Shown: one piece after another, positions 31,581 to 42,180 of the stretch | Numbering within the stretch: the first letter of the stretch is position 1 | Layout: the number at the start of each line of letters is the position of its first letter | Source: Diplonema papillatum | Taxonomy: Eukaryota; Euglenozoa; Diplonemea; Diplonemida; Diplonemidae | Length of the DNA stretch: 64,000 bases | Reading direction: 5' to 3' | NCBI GenBank assembly: GCA_030068145.1 | Contig: JAPJBO010000046.1 | Coordinates: 434,001-498,000 of the forward strand | The notes under the pieces: generated by a model | Told to the model about the DNA's origin: nothing | The model's database searches: none | What the model saw: the letters and a program-made list of their open reading frames with translations, nothing else | Program-made: the position numbers and the translations under genes

Positions 31581-34340
31581 GCACGGTGGGTAGCCGGTTC
31601 CTCCGGGACTAACTGTAGTGTATACTACAGTGTGTAGTACACAGTGTGTAGTACACTGTGGGTAGCCGGTTCCTCCAGGAAAATAATAATAGCTGAGATT
31701 TTTTTTTTTTTGACCCAGACCAGTTTCCAGACCAACTCTGGTCTGGCGACCAGCTGACCCCCCCCAAGCTAGGAGGCTAGGGCAGTCAAACGTTCGCAAA
31801 CGTGCGTTTGACCGTATTTATCAAACGCAAACGTTTGACAAAGATGCAAACGTAACGTTTGCTATCGACGACCTGGTCTGCACACAGTACACGACCCTTA
31901 ATAGAACTTGCCTACCTGGCAAATGTTCGGTCAGATGAAGACCCTGCCCTCGTCGCTCAAATGTTCACTAGCCCTCACATGTGATGATGCCGTGCGCAAA
32001 GCAGGCACAGTAAACACATGCCGCGAAGACCCGGTCATCGTGTCGGATCTTGAGGAAGAATAGCTCTTTTTCCCCCAGGAGAAGAGTCGTTTTCTTGCGC
32101 TTGAGTTTTGTTTTCTCCCGATGACAGCAATTGTCAGACTAATCCACCCCGTTTTCGCTGTTTACTTCTGGCCTTTCTGAACGGTCGGGTCTCACCGGGC
32201 AGGCACGTAGCTTGGGCCCCGGACGCGACGAAACGCCTACAAGTGTTGTCAGAGCATGTCTCAGGGCCCTCGTAGTATGCAGTGCGACGTGGAACTTCCT
32301 GTAGTAGCCTTTATTTTCGGTTTCGTTCTCCATAAACACAAAGTTCCGGAAGTGTTCCCTTCCAACACCGGTCCTCAGGACTACAAAGAAGAAATGCGTG
32401 GGTTTGCATTATCCTTACAAAATATCGCGATCCTCGATGTTCAACTGAACGCCTTCCCTCTCGGGAGGCAAAAACATGCCCTCGTTTTCTAGGTCGCGAT
32501 ATCCTTACGCGAAACCGTTGCGTTGATCTCGTCTAAGGAAGGTGCAAGTTCCGTTTTCGGCGTCAGAAGGCTCCCAATAATCACGTAATGCCTGGTCACC
32601 AGATGTTCCCCATCGTCTGTTGGTTTTTTTCGTGTTTGGGGTCTGCACGTGGAGCAGGCGGCATGTACGTGACTGACTCTCACCAGTGTTACCGAGGCAA
32701 TTGCGGGAAAAGATGCGCAAGAGAAAGTATATCTTGGCCGGTTAGTAGAAGACGGGAACAGGCTAAATCGGGGTGGAATCACTGGTGAGAGTCAGTCACC
32801 CAGTGCAGGCATATTGCTTGCCATAATATGGCAAGTAAATATACTTGGCATGCGTACGAGTGTTCGCTGGAGTATTCCGGCCAAGGATCTCCTTGGTAGC
32901 AACAGGCCCCAGCAAAGCGATAGCTCACTGGATATCCTGTTGCGAGCGCGTCGTCGACATCCGGTCAGTGGTACAAGGTTTCCCAGCGACCTCTTGATTG
33001 CAGAGTGAGGGCTTAATAAATGCCAAGCCTACGCCATTTCAGTCAAGAACATCAGAAAAGGACTCGCCATTTTCAGCGACTTCCGGTGGTGCCATTTTCC
33101 TTTTTGTTTACAAAAGCGTCAGCTTGAAAGGAAATGCTTGACGATGCTGCCCGACAAAGAACAGAAGGGATCCCAAGTGCTGTAACTATCCGGGCCACGT
33201 GTTGAACGGACGTGAGGTCATGCGGGTCTACCCCTACACGACAAATCACACAAACACAACAGGTCAAAATACCTGAGTGAGAAAACAACACACGGTGGTG
33301 TAAGCGAAGAACAAATCAGATTGTGTTTGTATTGTATTTGCCCCTTATCTCTATATTTCCCCCCTTCCATTCGGAGTCGAAGCAGCTACGTCGACTATTT
33401 TTTTCCATTTTCAGCTTGTCCAGTCCTCGCAACCTTCCTGCCGCTCGTTTGTGTCAATACGCTGATGCGTTTCGTATACCTTTCCTCCTTCTCCGTTTTT
33501 AGCTGGTTAATTTACCGTATTGTTTGCTGCCTTAATTCGCACTGCAAGAAGGCGAGTACAAACCGAGCCACGTCGCAAAAGCAAGCACAGGCCAATGGGC
33601 AATTCGCCAGCAATTCCATGTTTTACATGTGTTGACACAGGACAGGACCACGTACGCTGAACGCTTACGCCCGTCACTAAACACAGAGGGGCATGTGTTT
33701 TGTGTGGGCTACAGTACATTTTATAATTTTTGCAACAGCTACAATGAGGGTTTGGCGTGAGGCACACGCGAAAGGAAGTCGGCTTGACGGTTTTGGTTGC
33801 TCTTTTTTTTCTTGTCCGACGACAGCAAGTGTCGGACTAACCGTTTTCGTCTTCATTTTTTCTTTTGTCTGGCAACCCCGCAGACGAGCCCTTGGGTAGC
33901 TTCCTTTTTCCACCAATTCAATGCCAGAAAATATAAAGTGCAACTCAAGAGCTGCCGGATATGCCGAACACGGTGCGGTGGCTCAGCTTCCTGTCTGCAC
34001 ACCTGAGCCGCTGAGGGGGTGGGACCAAAACCGGAACGATGAGGTATGACGTGAAACACGCGCGAAAGGAGGTCGGCTGTTGGGAGGTCCAAGGCACGAC
34101 TTAGCTACGGTCCGCACGCTGCAAAAGTCGGTTCACTCTCCTCTCACGGCGCTGAGTATACACACCAGCGCCTTCCACGCCATGAGGTCTCAGGGACGTC
34201 CTGTTGGACGTCATCGCATACTGCCACAGGACGAGCCTTCCGGCCTACAGACCCGCGTTTCAATGGCCCGCGCTCGCGCATCGTCGATTAATGTGCGCAG
34301 CTTGGTTCCTTTTTCGCGACGTTTAGGCGCGGGAGTGTCT
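31581..34340. other. Stretch without a recognised gene
   Basis: 31584-31680 has two copies of GTGGGTAGCCGGTTCCTCC separated by GTAGTACACTGTG-type palindromic units. 31790-31865 repeats CAAACGTTTG-like motifs. GACGACAGCAAGTGTCGGACTAA near 33820 recurs in altered form near 32120. No convincing ORF. Confidence 0.5.
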
Positions 34341-34341
34341 G

Positions 34342-35874
34342 TCACACCCACCGGAAGAGGTCGCGAGGGGGGGCCTGCTTCAGGGTGGGGGTGATGACCT
34401 GCCGTTCCATGGGGACCAGGGGGAGGACCAGGACGTCATCTTGTGCGAGCGCGCGCGGGGAAGTCGATAGGAATCGCGGCGAGCGAGGCGACACGATACT
34501 ACGGCATCCTCCCTGCCCGGTCGGCGTCATTGCTTTCCCACGGGTGGGCGGGGAAGGGTTGCAGGCGTTTTGGCAGGAGGAGGACGAGCCTTCAGACGGC
34601 ACCGGCGCTAGGAACCCGCGTGTAGACCCCCTTCGTTGAGACGGAACGAGACAACTGCTGGGTGTCAGCAGCTCATCGAACGTATCAGCCGGATCGTGCA
34701 CTTGTGAATATCGCCGACTAGCGACCTCCGAGAGCACCTCGTCTTCTCTGTAGTACTCGGGCTGCGCATCCACCTCAATCTCATTGTACTCAATGAATGT
34801 CTTCATTACGACGGGTTCTTCGTTACCATAACCCAAAGATTCGAGAACTCCTGTATTCTCGTTTGCAAGATTTCTGGCGGTGTGCCGCCGCTCCATGTAA
34901 ATGTCCACTGCGTACACGCACAGGTCCCACAACGCTTTGATAAACACGACGAAAGCTGTCAGGATCAGAAGCCAGCCAGCTACACCAGACATGGATCCGG
35001 AAACTTCACCTTGGTGCCAAATGGACACAGTCATGAGAACCACCGCCACGCACATCCCCGCCGTCAGGAATAGGGAAACGAGGTTGTCCAGGACCGAGTT
35101 GAATGGCCGGAGCACGCAGACTAGCAGCGTCAGCGCGACAAACAGGAGGCAGATGACCAGATTCCGCACGTTGCACTCCGTCTTCGACCCGGGCTGCCAT
35201 GCGGATAGCAGGCTCAGCATGATCATCCCGGTTACCTCCACGGACATGTAAAACGAGCAACCTGGCCTGTATCCCTCGTACAGCGTCCCGTACTTCTCCG
35301 CAAAAAACTTGTGTCCGGCTCGGCTCACCCAAACGATGTCTCCGAAGGCAAACTGATACAGTTTGCGCTTGACGCCAGTCAATGGTTTCTTCGGGAGGTG
35401 GAGGCCGCTGTATTCAAGTAGCAGCCGCACCGTCGGGTGATTGGGGAACAGGATCGGATCCGGGATAGGCAGGGAACAGGCCGGGACCCTTCGGAGAAAG
35501 AGGAACAGCATGCCCGGCGATAGAGTGCAGAAAGCCATGATACCCCAGCCCAAAATGCTAAGCCACAACCCTTTAGGCTGAAACGCTAGTCGCGCGGAGA
35601 CCAAACTTGTGCCCTGGATCAAGAACATGAACGGCAGTGCGATCAGCCCGGGAGAGCGTGCCATGCTGGTAGCTCTGCTCCACGTGATGTTCTGTCTTGT
35701 GAAGTAGAACGACGCCGAGATCACCGCCAGGAGTACCCAAAACACGACCACCAGCGCTGGATTCATCAGAATTGCGGCAGTCATGAACTTCCTCCTGTCG
35801 GTCCCAAACGCCAGCTTCGTCGGGTGAAACTCCCAGTCGAGCTGCACAGCTTCTTCCAAGTCGACATCCTCCAC
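34342..35874 (-). CDS. Multi-pass membrane protein, C-terminal part (TRP-like)
   Basis: The frame is open to 36066 but lacks an upstream ATG. A splice acceptor-like GCGCAG precedes 35874, where the protein-like sequence (VEDVDLEEAVQLDWEF) begins, so I place the exon start there (510 codons). Seven hydrophobic segments fall at about 34-56, 75-97, 103-127, 207-226, 236-256, 262-286 and 297-325. The motif KYGTLYEGYRPGCSFYMSVE before the fourth, and RPFNSVLDN after the fifth, resemble the membrane module at the C-terminus of protist TRP-like or giant repeat-containing surface proteins. A long Ser/Pro/Glu-rich cytoplasmic tail follows. The expected extracellular N-terminal region is absent: a palindromic repeat starts at 36058. 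Truncation or a distant upstream exon are both possible. Confidence 0.65.
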   Translation of the reverse strand: MEDVDLEEAVQLDWEFHPTKLAFGTDRRKFMTAAILMNPALVVVFWVLLAVISASFYFTRQNITWSRATSMARSPGLIALPFMFLIQGTSLVSARLAFQPKGLWLSILGWGIMAFCTLSPGMLFLFLRRVPACSLPIPDPILFPNHPTVRLLLEYSGLHLPKKPLTGVKRKLYQFAFGDIVWVSRAGHKFFAEKYGTLYEGYRPGCSFYMSVEVTGMIMLSLLSAWQPGSKTECNVRNLVICLLFVALTLLVCVLRPFNSVLDNLVSLFLTAGMCVAVVLMTVSIWHQGEVSGSMSGVAGWLLILTAFVVFIKALWDLCVYAVDIYMERRHTARNLANENTGVLESLGYGNEEPVVMKTFIEYNEIEVDAQPEYYREDEVLSEVASRRYSQVHDPADTFDELLTPSSCLVPSQRRGSTRGFLAPVPSEGSSSSCQNACNPSPPTRGKAMTPTGQGGCRSIVSPRSPRFLSTSPRALAQDDVLVLPLVPMERQVITPTLKQAPPRDLFRWV

Positions 35875-36057
35875 CTGCGCGTTTTTAGCGTTATTTGTGG
35901 AATAGAAGGTCGGTATTTTAAAGTCTCCGGTTGACCGTAGCGGCTTTGGGGGGGTCGTTGTGTAATGGTCTAGCTTGGAGGGAATTGGAAAGGTTGGAAA
36001 AGGTTTTGGGGTCTCCGTCGGTTTGTGCTTTTTTATTTTTTTAGGGAAAAATTCGCT

Positions 36058-36285
36058 TATATCCAAAAGTCAAATTTTCGTTTCGCTTATATCCAAAAAG
36101 CCAAATTTCCGTTTCGCTTATATCCAAAAAGCCAAATTTCGTTTCGCTTATATCCAAACCTGGATATAAGCGAAACGCGAATTTGACTTTTGGATATAAG
36201 CGAAACAAAATTTTTTTTTTTTGGATATAAGCGAAACGAAAATTGGCTTTTTTGGATATAAGCGAAACAAAATTTGGCTTACTGT
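36058..36285. repeat. Palindromic array of GCTTATATCCAAAA units, copy 1
   Basis: Four direct units of about 29 bp (CGCTTATATCCAAAAAGCC plus AAATTTCGTTT) run into a centre at TATCCAAACCTGGATATA, then continue as four inverted units. Related to 38838-39245. A self-complementary array, foldback-like. Confidence 0.9.
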
Positions 36286-36615
36286 GAAAGGGTCACTCAA
36301 CAGCTCAGCGAAATTGACTGTGGGGGACATTTGCAGCTAATACACTAACCCGGTCAGTGAATTCGGGTGGATTTTTGTGGCTGCCTAACACCGGATTTGC
36401 TGTCATCTGCGAGAGGGACAGTGGTTCGCCAAACGAGCACCGACGGGTTTGGGGCAGCACAGTGCTACCAACCAGGTTCTGCCCTCTCTATTTCCTCCAA
36501 GCAAGTACGACGGCAGTCCCTGGGCCGAGTGCTAATCCGGGGCCCGGGTCGCGGGCCACTCCGTACTTTGAGAGCGAATTCCGTCAGCATGGTCCCTGGA
36601 AAAAAAGTCGAAAAG

Positions 36616-38817
36616 CCCCCCCCCCCCCCCCCCCCGGGTCGAGCTAATTTATTCCTGGGTGAGCTTTTTTTCAGGCTTTTTTCCCGACTAATTTGTTCCG
36701 GGAAGTGAAAATTTATTCCGGGAAGTGAAAAATTTGTTCCGGGAAGTGAAAATTTGTTCCGGGAAGTGAAAATTTGTTCCGGGAAGTGAAAATTTATTCC
36801 GGGAAGTGAAAATTTGTTCCGGGAAGTGAAAATTTATTCCGGGAAGTGAAAATTTGTTCCGGAAACTGAAAATTTGGGGTTTGCCAAATTTTCCAGATTT
36901 TCACCATGTGTGTGTGATTTTTACAATTTTTGTGTAAGGTACGCATACCCGAACCCCCCCCGCATACCCGAACCCGCATACCCAAACCCGCAAACCCGAA
37001 CCCGCAACCCGCGTACCCTAACCCCGCAAACCCTAACCCGCAAACCCCGCAAACCCGCATACCCAAACCCGCATACCCTAACCCGCAAACCCGCATACCC
37101 TAACCTCGCAAACCCGCATACCCGAACCGCAAACCCGCGTACCTAACCCCGCAAACCCTAACCCGCAAACCCGCGTACCCTAACCCGCAAACCCGCATAC
37201 CCAAACCCGCATACCCAAACCCGCAAACCCGCATACCCTAACCTCGCAAACCCGCATACCCGAACCCGCAACCCCGCGTACCCTAACCCGCAAACCCCGC
37301 ATACCCTAACCCGCAAACCCGCAAACCCTAACCCGCAAACCCGCTACCCGCATGCGATAACGTTTTTCAAATACACACAGCAGATCAAAGAAAGGGGGGA
37401 AAGGTGGAAAATGCAGATCAAACGGGAGTAGAATCTGCACACTCGCTTATCCGACTCTTGACTTACTATGCCGTGTTCTGAAAGCTGTCGAGGGGCCCCT
37501 CCATAGGTTCTCGCATGATTCGTTCGCCTATGTAACACTATCCGTTTGTAGTACGCTTCGCAATTGTGTTCTTGCACTCTAGCCGAATGGCGGGTGGCGG
37601 ATTTCCGCGCTCGGGCGCAAGACACAATTATGCTGCTTTTGCAGTGCAAGCCGAACCCGGTTCGCGACTTCGGTTGCGGTAAAGTGTTACAAAGTCTTCG
37701 GCTTTCAGATCCGGATACGCGTATGCAACAGATAGTTAGAGGTCACTTGAAGGATACCCGTGTGCAGCGTTCGAAAGAGTTTGCGTATCTGGAGTCTTTT
37801 TTTTTTTCGGGGGGTGCCCTTTTGACCCTATGTATTTTATTATTTTTTGAGAAGAGAGTTTACGACAGCCTCGAGGATATTCGTCATTTCCTGCGTTCGT
37901 CCAGTGTAATTGTCGTCCAAGTTACTGACCGTGGGAAGGGGTTCCAAGAAGTCTGTCTGAGTGCGCGATGCAGTTTACCGATAGCCACCGCGTGCCTTCT
38001 GTGCCAGGGGTCGGATACGTTTACTTGCTGACCGGTGCTAACTTTGTAGAAGGCCCACCTATCAGCCTGAGTTCAGCTCCACAAGGTTCGTTTCGTTAAG
38101 GCAACTCATGATCACTTCGGTGTGAGGGATTAGTCCTGTTAGAAACTACTTGTGGGCGCCTGCTCCGTTGCGTGGTCTTCTCTCCGTACAGTGTTCCACA
38201 TCTGGAAGGTCCTTGCGTTCAGTTCGCGCTTCCTGTGGGCACAAAGACAGTCGGTGACTTCAGGAAGGAATCAGCCATTCTTGCGTGATGTAATGTGGAG
38301 TGCAGATTCCGTTTGTTGCCACCTTGGGTTGTCAGCCCAGTCCTCCCCAGTTCTAGGTTCGGTCCGGGTCCCGTGAAATGAGGAGAAATTTGTTCCGAAA
38401 CTGAAAATTTGTTCCGGGAAGTGAAAATTTGTTCCGGAACTGAAAATTTGTTCCGGGAAGCGAAAATTTGTTCCGGGAAGTGAAAATTTGTTCCGGGGTG
38501 AGTTTTTTTTCTGGGAGGCTCACTGATCGTGTCAGCCATTTTTAGCCCAGAAATGAAAAAAAACTCACCCAGGAACAAATTAGTCAGAAAAAAAGCCCAC
38601 CCCGGAACAAATTTTCAGTTCCCGGAACAAATTAGTCAGAAAAAAAGCCCTCCCCGGAACAAATTTTCACTTCCCGGAACAAATTTTCACTTCCCGGAAC
38701 AAATTTTCACCTCCCGGAACAAATTTTCACCTCCCGGAATAAAAAAGTCGGAAAAAAAGTCGGGAAAAAAGCCACCCCGGAATAAATTAGCCCCACACCC
38801 CCCCCCCCCCCCCCCCC
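36616..38817 (+). mobile_element. 2.2-kb foldback element with telomere-like array, copy 1
   Basis: Both ends are C homopolymers (36616-36635 and 38800-38817). The left arm (36636-36870) is TTCCGGGAAGTGAAAATTTG units in tandem. Next come a telomere-like array (36949-37352) and about 1 kb of unique sequence. A second block of the same units follows (38380-38515), then a right arm of inverted units (38565-38760). Terminal sequences GAGCTAATTTATTCCTGGG and its counterpart GGGCTAATTTATTCCGGGG (read inverted at the right) form the TIRs. The same element lies in reverse at 57192-59460. The interior has no recognisable transposase; an ORF at 37564-38031 has no ATG and no motif. Confidence 0.85.
36949..37352 (-). 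repeat. Telomere-like CGCAAACCCTAACC array
   Basis: Mixed units GCATACCCTAACC, CGCAAACCCTAACC, GCATACCCAAACC and CGCGTACCCTAACC. Each contains or is derived from the TTAGGG complement. The array is interstitial and part of the 2.2-kb element, not a chromosome end. Confidence 0.9.
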
Positions 38818-38837
38818 AAAATCGTCGTTGTACCTAT

Positions 38838-39245
38838 GAGCCAAATTTCGTTTCGCTTATCCAAAAGACAAATTTTCGTTTCGCTAATATCCAAAAAGCC
38901 AAATTTCGTTTCGCTTATAACCAAAAAGCCAAATTTCGTTTCGCTTACATCCAAAAAGCCAAATTCCGTGTCGCCTATATCCAATGGCCAAATTTCGTTT
39001 CGCTTATATCCAAAAAGCCAATTTTCGTTTCGCTTTTATCCAAAAAGCCAAATTTCGTTTCGCTTATATACAAAAAGCCAATTTTCGTTTCGCTCATATC
39101 CAATGAGCCAATTTTCGTTTCGCTTATATCCAAAAAGCCAAATTTCGTTTCGCTCATATCCAATGAGCCAAATTTCGTTTCGCTTATATCCAAACTTGGA
39201 TATAAGCGAAACGAAAATTTGACTTTTGGGTATAAGCGAATTTTG
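38838..39245. repeat. Palindromic array of GCTTATATCCAAAA units, copy 2
   Basis: About eleven direct 29-30 bp units (TTTCGCTTATATCCAAAAAG plus CCAAATTTCG) followed by a turn at TCCAAACTTGGATATAAGCG and a short inverted part. The 30-bp period keeps frames open, giving artefact ORFs such as FRLYPKSQIS repeats. Confidence 0.9.
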
Positions 39246-39980
39246 CCCATTTTTTATATCTTTTTGTGGTGTTACCCACAATGCTGAATATAGAAGTTTG
39301 ATAGAAGTTGTATGGAGTAGGGGGTGTCACTTTTTATTGTTATAATGATGGTGCACAACGCTGACGTTGTCTTGAGCCAAACTCCCGTTTTCTGCGCGCA
39401 AGCCCAACTGCGGTTGTGGTTCGCGCTGCACGGTGCCCTTTGGACCCATTTCGGGCGAGGTAAAGACACTGGCCTTGCCAACACCTCCAGTACTTTCTGA
39501 CCACCTGTGATGTTCATCTTGGCAAGAGACCAATGTGCAAGCGACCTTGCGTTTCTTGTGCTGATGCACTGGATGGCTCGCCTCGGCCTTTCCCTGCCAC
39601 CAGCTCACAACGGTGTCGTCCTGGCAGCTGGCTGGGCAGCTGGCTGGGCGACTGGCTGGGCGGCTGGCTCCGTTTTGCATCACAGCCGCGCCAAAACGAC
39701 GGGCCACCGGCGTTGCTGACGTGGTCACCGTATTTCAAAACAGCCGCGGCAATCCCGCCATGTCGTATGCGATACACACGGTGGGCCTCAGGACAGGATG
39801 TCTGTCGAGCATCGAGCCTGTCCTGAGCTTCTGGATTGGATAGAGCCTTTTGCCGACCCCCAGCCACCCGACCAGCATTTTAGCTAAAGGTGGCCAAATA
39901 CCACCGCTAGCTCGGTAAGTCTTCTGAGGGTTGTTCTAAAACACGTGGTATATCTGAGCCGGTCCACCCCATCCTGATGG
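39246..39980. other. Stretch without a recognised gene
   Basis: A 12-bp minisatellite (GGCTGGGCAGCT, about four units) lies at 39625-39675. Open frames of 97-133 codons overlap on both strands without motifs. Confidence 0.5.
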
Positions 39981-39984
39981 CCTG

Positions 39985-40143
39985 TAATAGTCCGTGATAG
40001 ACTGTGATAGACTGTGATAGACTGTGATAGCCTCTGATAGACTGTGATAGACTGTGATAGACTGCGATAGACTGTGATAGACTGTGATAGACTGTGATAG
40101 ACTGTGATAGACTGTGATAGACTGTGATAGACTGTGATAGACC
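39985..40143 (+). repeat. 10-bp GACTGTGATA minisatellite
   Basis: About sixteen tandem copies of GACTGTGATA with a few variants (CCTCTGATA, GACTGCGATA). Confidence 0.95.
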
Positions 40144-40377
40144 ACAGGGTGATATTCGATGACATAATGTACTCTATTAGTGGGTATTGTAGTTTGTTTT
40201 TGTTCACCGGTTGTTTCTTGTGAAGAGGCTGGTGCGAAATGGGGCAAGGCAACCCGTGGGAGAGACCTACGGCGACCCGAGATCAAGAAGAGCTCAGCCA
40301 AGCTCAGACGACCCAGGCCACGAACGAGTGCAATGATGCCAGAGGAAGCTAGCTGCCCAATTCCGGAAGGATGCACT

Positions 40378-40966
40378 ACATCATTGCACTAGTTGCACTA
40401 CATCGTTGCACTACATCGTTGCACTACATCGTTGCACTGCATCGTTGCACTACATCGTTGCTACTACATCGTTGCACTGCATCGTTGCACACCATCGTTG
40501 CACTACATCGTTGCACTACATCGTTGCACTACATCGTTGCACTACATCGTTGCACTACATCGTTGCACTACATCGTTGCACTACATCGTTGCACTACATC
40601 GTTGCACTACATCGTTGCACTACATCGTTGCACTACATCGTTGCACTACATCGTTGCACTACATCGTTGCACTACATCGTTGCACTACATCGTTGCACTA
40701 CATCGTTGCACTACATCGTTGCGCACTACATCGTTGCACTGCATCGTTGCACTACATCGTTGCACTACATCGTTGCACTACATCGTTGCACTACATCGTT
40801 GCACTACATCGTTGCACTACATCGTTGCACTACATCGTTGCACTACATCGTTGCACTACATCGTTGCACTACATCGTTGCACTACATCGTTGCACTACAT
40901 CGTTGCACTACATCGTTGCACTACATCGTTGCATTACATCGTTCCACTGCATCGTTGCATGGTTGC
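40378..40966 (+). repeat. 13-bp CATCGTTGCACTA minisatellite
   Basis: About 45 tandem units of CATCGTTGCACTA, with rare GCATCG or CACCATCG variants. All plus-strand frames are open because 13 is not a multiple of three. A short inverted echo (GCAACGATGCAACGATCA) follows at 41000, and GCAACGATGCAACGATGG occurs again at 46743. Confidence 0.97.
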
Positions 40967-41100
40967 CCTATGCCTACCATAGTGAGCAACGATCATGCAA
41001 CGATGCAACGATCAGGGGCTTGTATATGAATAGCAAACTTGGCCGTCTCCCAAGTTTACTGTTTACCCGAAAAAATACTTGGGCGGGCGGGAAAAAAAAA

Positions 41101-42180
41101 TTAATTTTCTCTCAACTCCCTCTGACAGAAAAGGCAGTTGCCGTGGTGTCGCACTATTGCTCGACGTTAGCTGCGCTTACTACGCGTTGGGAAGTCGACG
41201 GCCCGGGTAAGCCGCTGGCCTGGAAATCTAGCAGGCCTGTTCGGCCTGCTAGCCTTGTCTCTTTCCAGATGGAGCCGGGGCAGGTGCCTAGCGGCTCCCG
41301 GCTGCCGAGTAAGGCAGGTCGAGCAATAGATGCGGATGACACATCACCGTGATTTGTGCTGGTGTGCGGGGGCCTTGCATAACGAAACGCGAAAAGAATG
41401 CCGGTCCGCTACCGAGAACGCAAACCCGCATCTTTCGCCGGCACAAGACTACAAAGGCGGCCGGATCGCTCTCAGCCCCACGTTGCCCTCGCAGCTCTCG
41501 TTGGAAGCGCTCACTTCCACGAGGAAGAAAAACGACGACCTCATCTTCGCCGTCAGCTCCAGTTCTCCAGTCGTCTCCTTCCGGATCTGCCACAGTTTCC
41601 CTATTGTCCCTTCAGTCAAAAGAAAACAGATCTGGTGCTTCCTTCGTTCGTGCGCACTTATCAAATCTGTTTCCTTCATCCAACGGGAGTGGATGGACGA
41701 TAGACGAGCACGGCCATCGATCGAACCCTGATCCGCCGCGGGCAACCCTTCACAGTTGAGGGCGCCGTGTGAGCGGTCATGCGCGATGTAGCTCTTCCCT
41801 CGGTTGGGAGACCGCATGGCTTCAATGCACCGTGGGCCTCCAGCATCGGCGCTGACGTCGGCCATGGCTCAGCCCTTCAGCTCACAGAAACCTTCAGGTG
41901 GACGCAGCATGCAGCCCATCCTACCGCGTCACGCGCTTCCGTCTAGCAGGCCACCTCTTCGGAACGGCTCCCTCACCCAGCTCTGGCTCTTCTGCGCCTG
42001 ACTCCGCTCCTCCATCCAATCCTGATGGATGTACCGGGCGGGTGGGTGGGAAATTTCTCGCCTTTCGATGCGAGGGAGTTGAGCTGGTGCTCTCGTCCAG
42101 TGTCCTTCGACGTCGCCGAGAGCTATCAGATAATTAATCTTCTTTCAATTCCATCCTGAGGGTTATCATTGAAATGTCAA
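41101..42180 (+). mobile_element. Head-to-tail element A (1.08 kb)
   Basis: Begins TTAATTTTCTCTCAACTCCC and ends GAGGGTTATCATTGAAATGT. The same beginning (about 210-240 bp) reappears at 42181 and the same ending (130 bp, 42051-42180) reappears at 45899-46029, so two related elements sit directly in tandem with different interiors. CTCAACTCCCTC near the start is mirrored by GAGGGAGTTGAG about 110 bp from the end. ORFs inside (up to 138 codons) show no known domain. Confidence 0.7.

Noticed and set aside
36949..37352. Chromosome end (telomere)
   Set aside because: Units are irregular, flanked on both sides by unique element sequence, and the same array recurs inverted at 58.7-59.2 kb.
40371..41029. 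Three plus-strand ORFs of 200-319 codons
   Set aside because: Translation of the 13-bp tandem repeat in all three frames.
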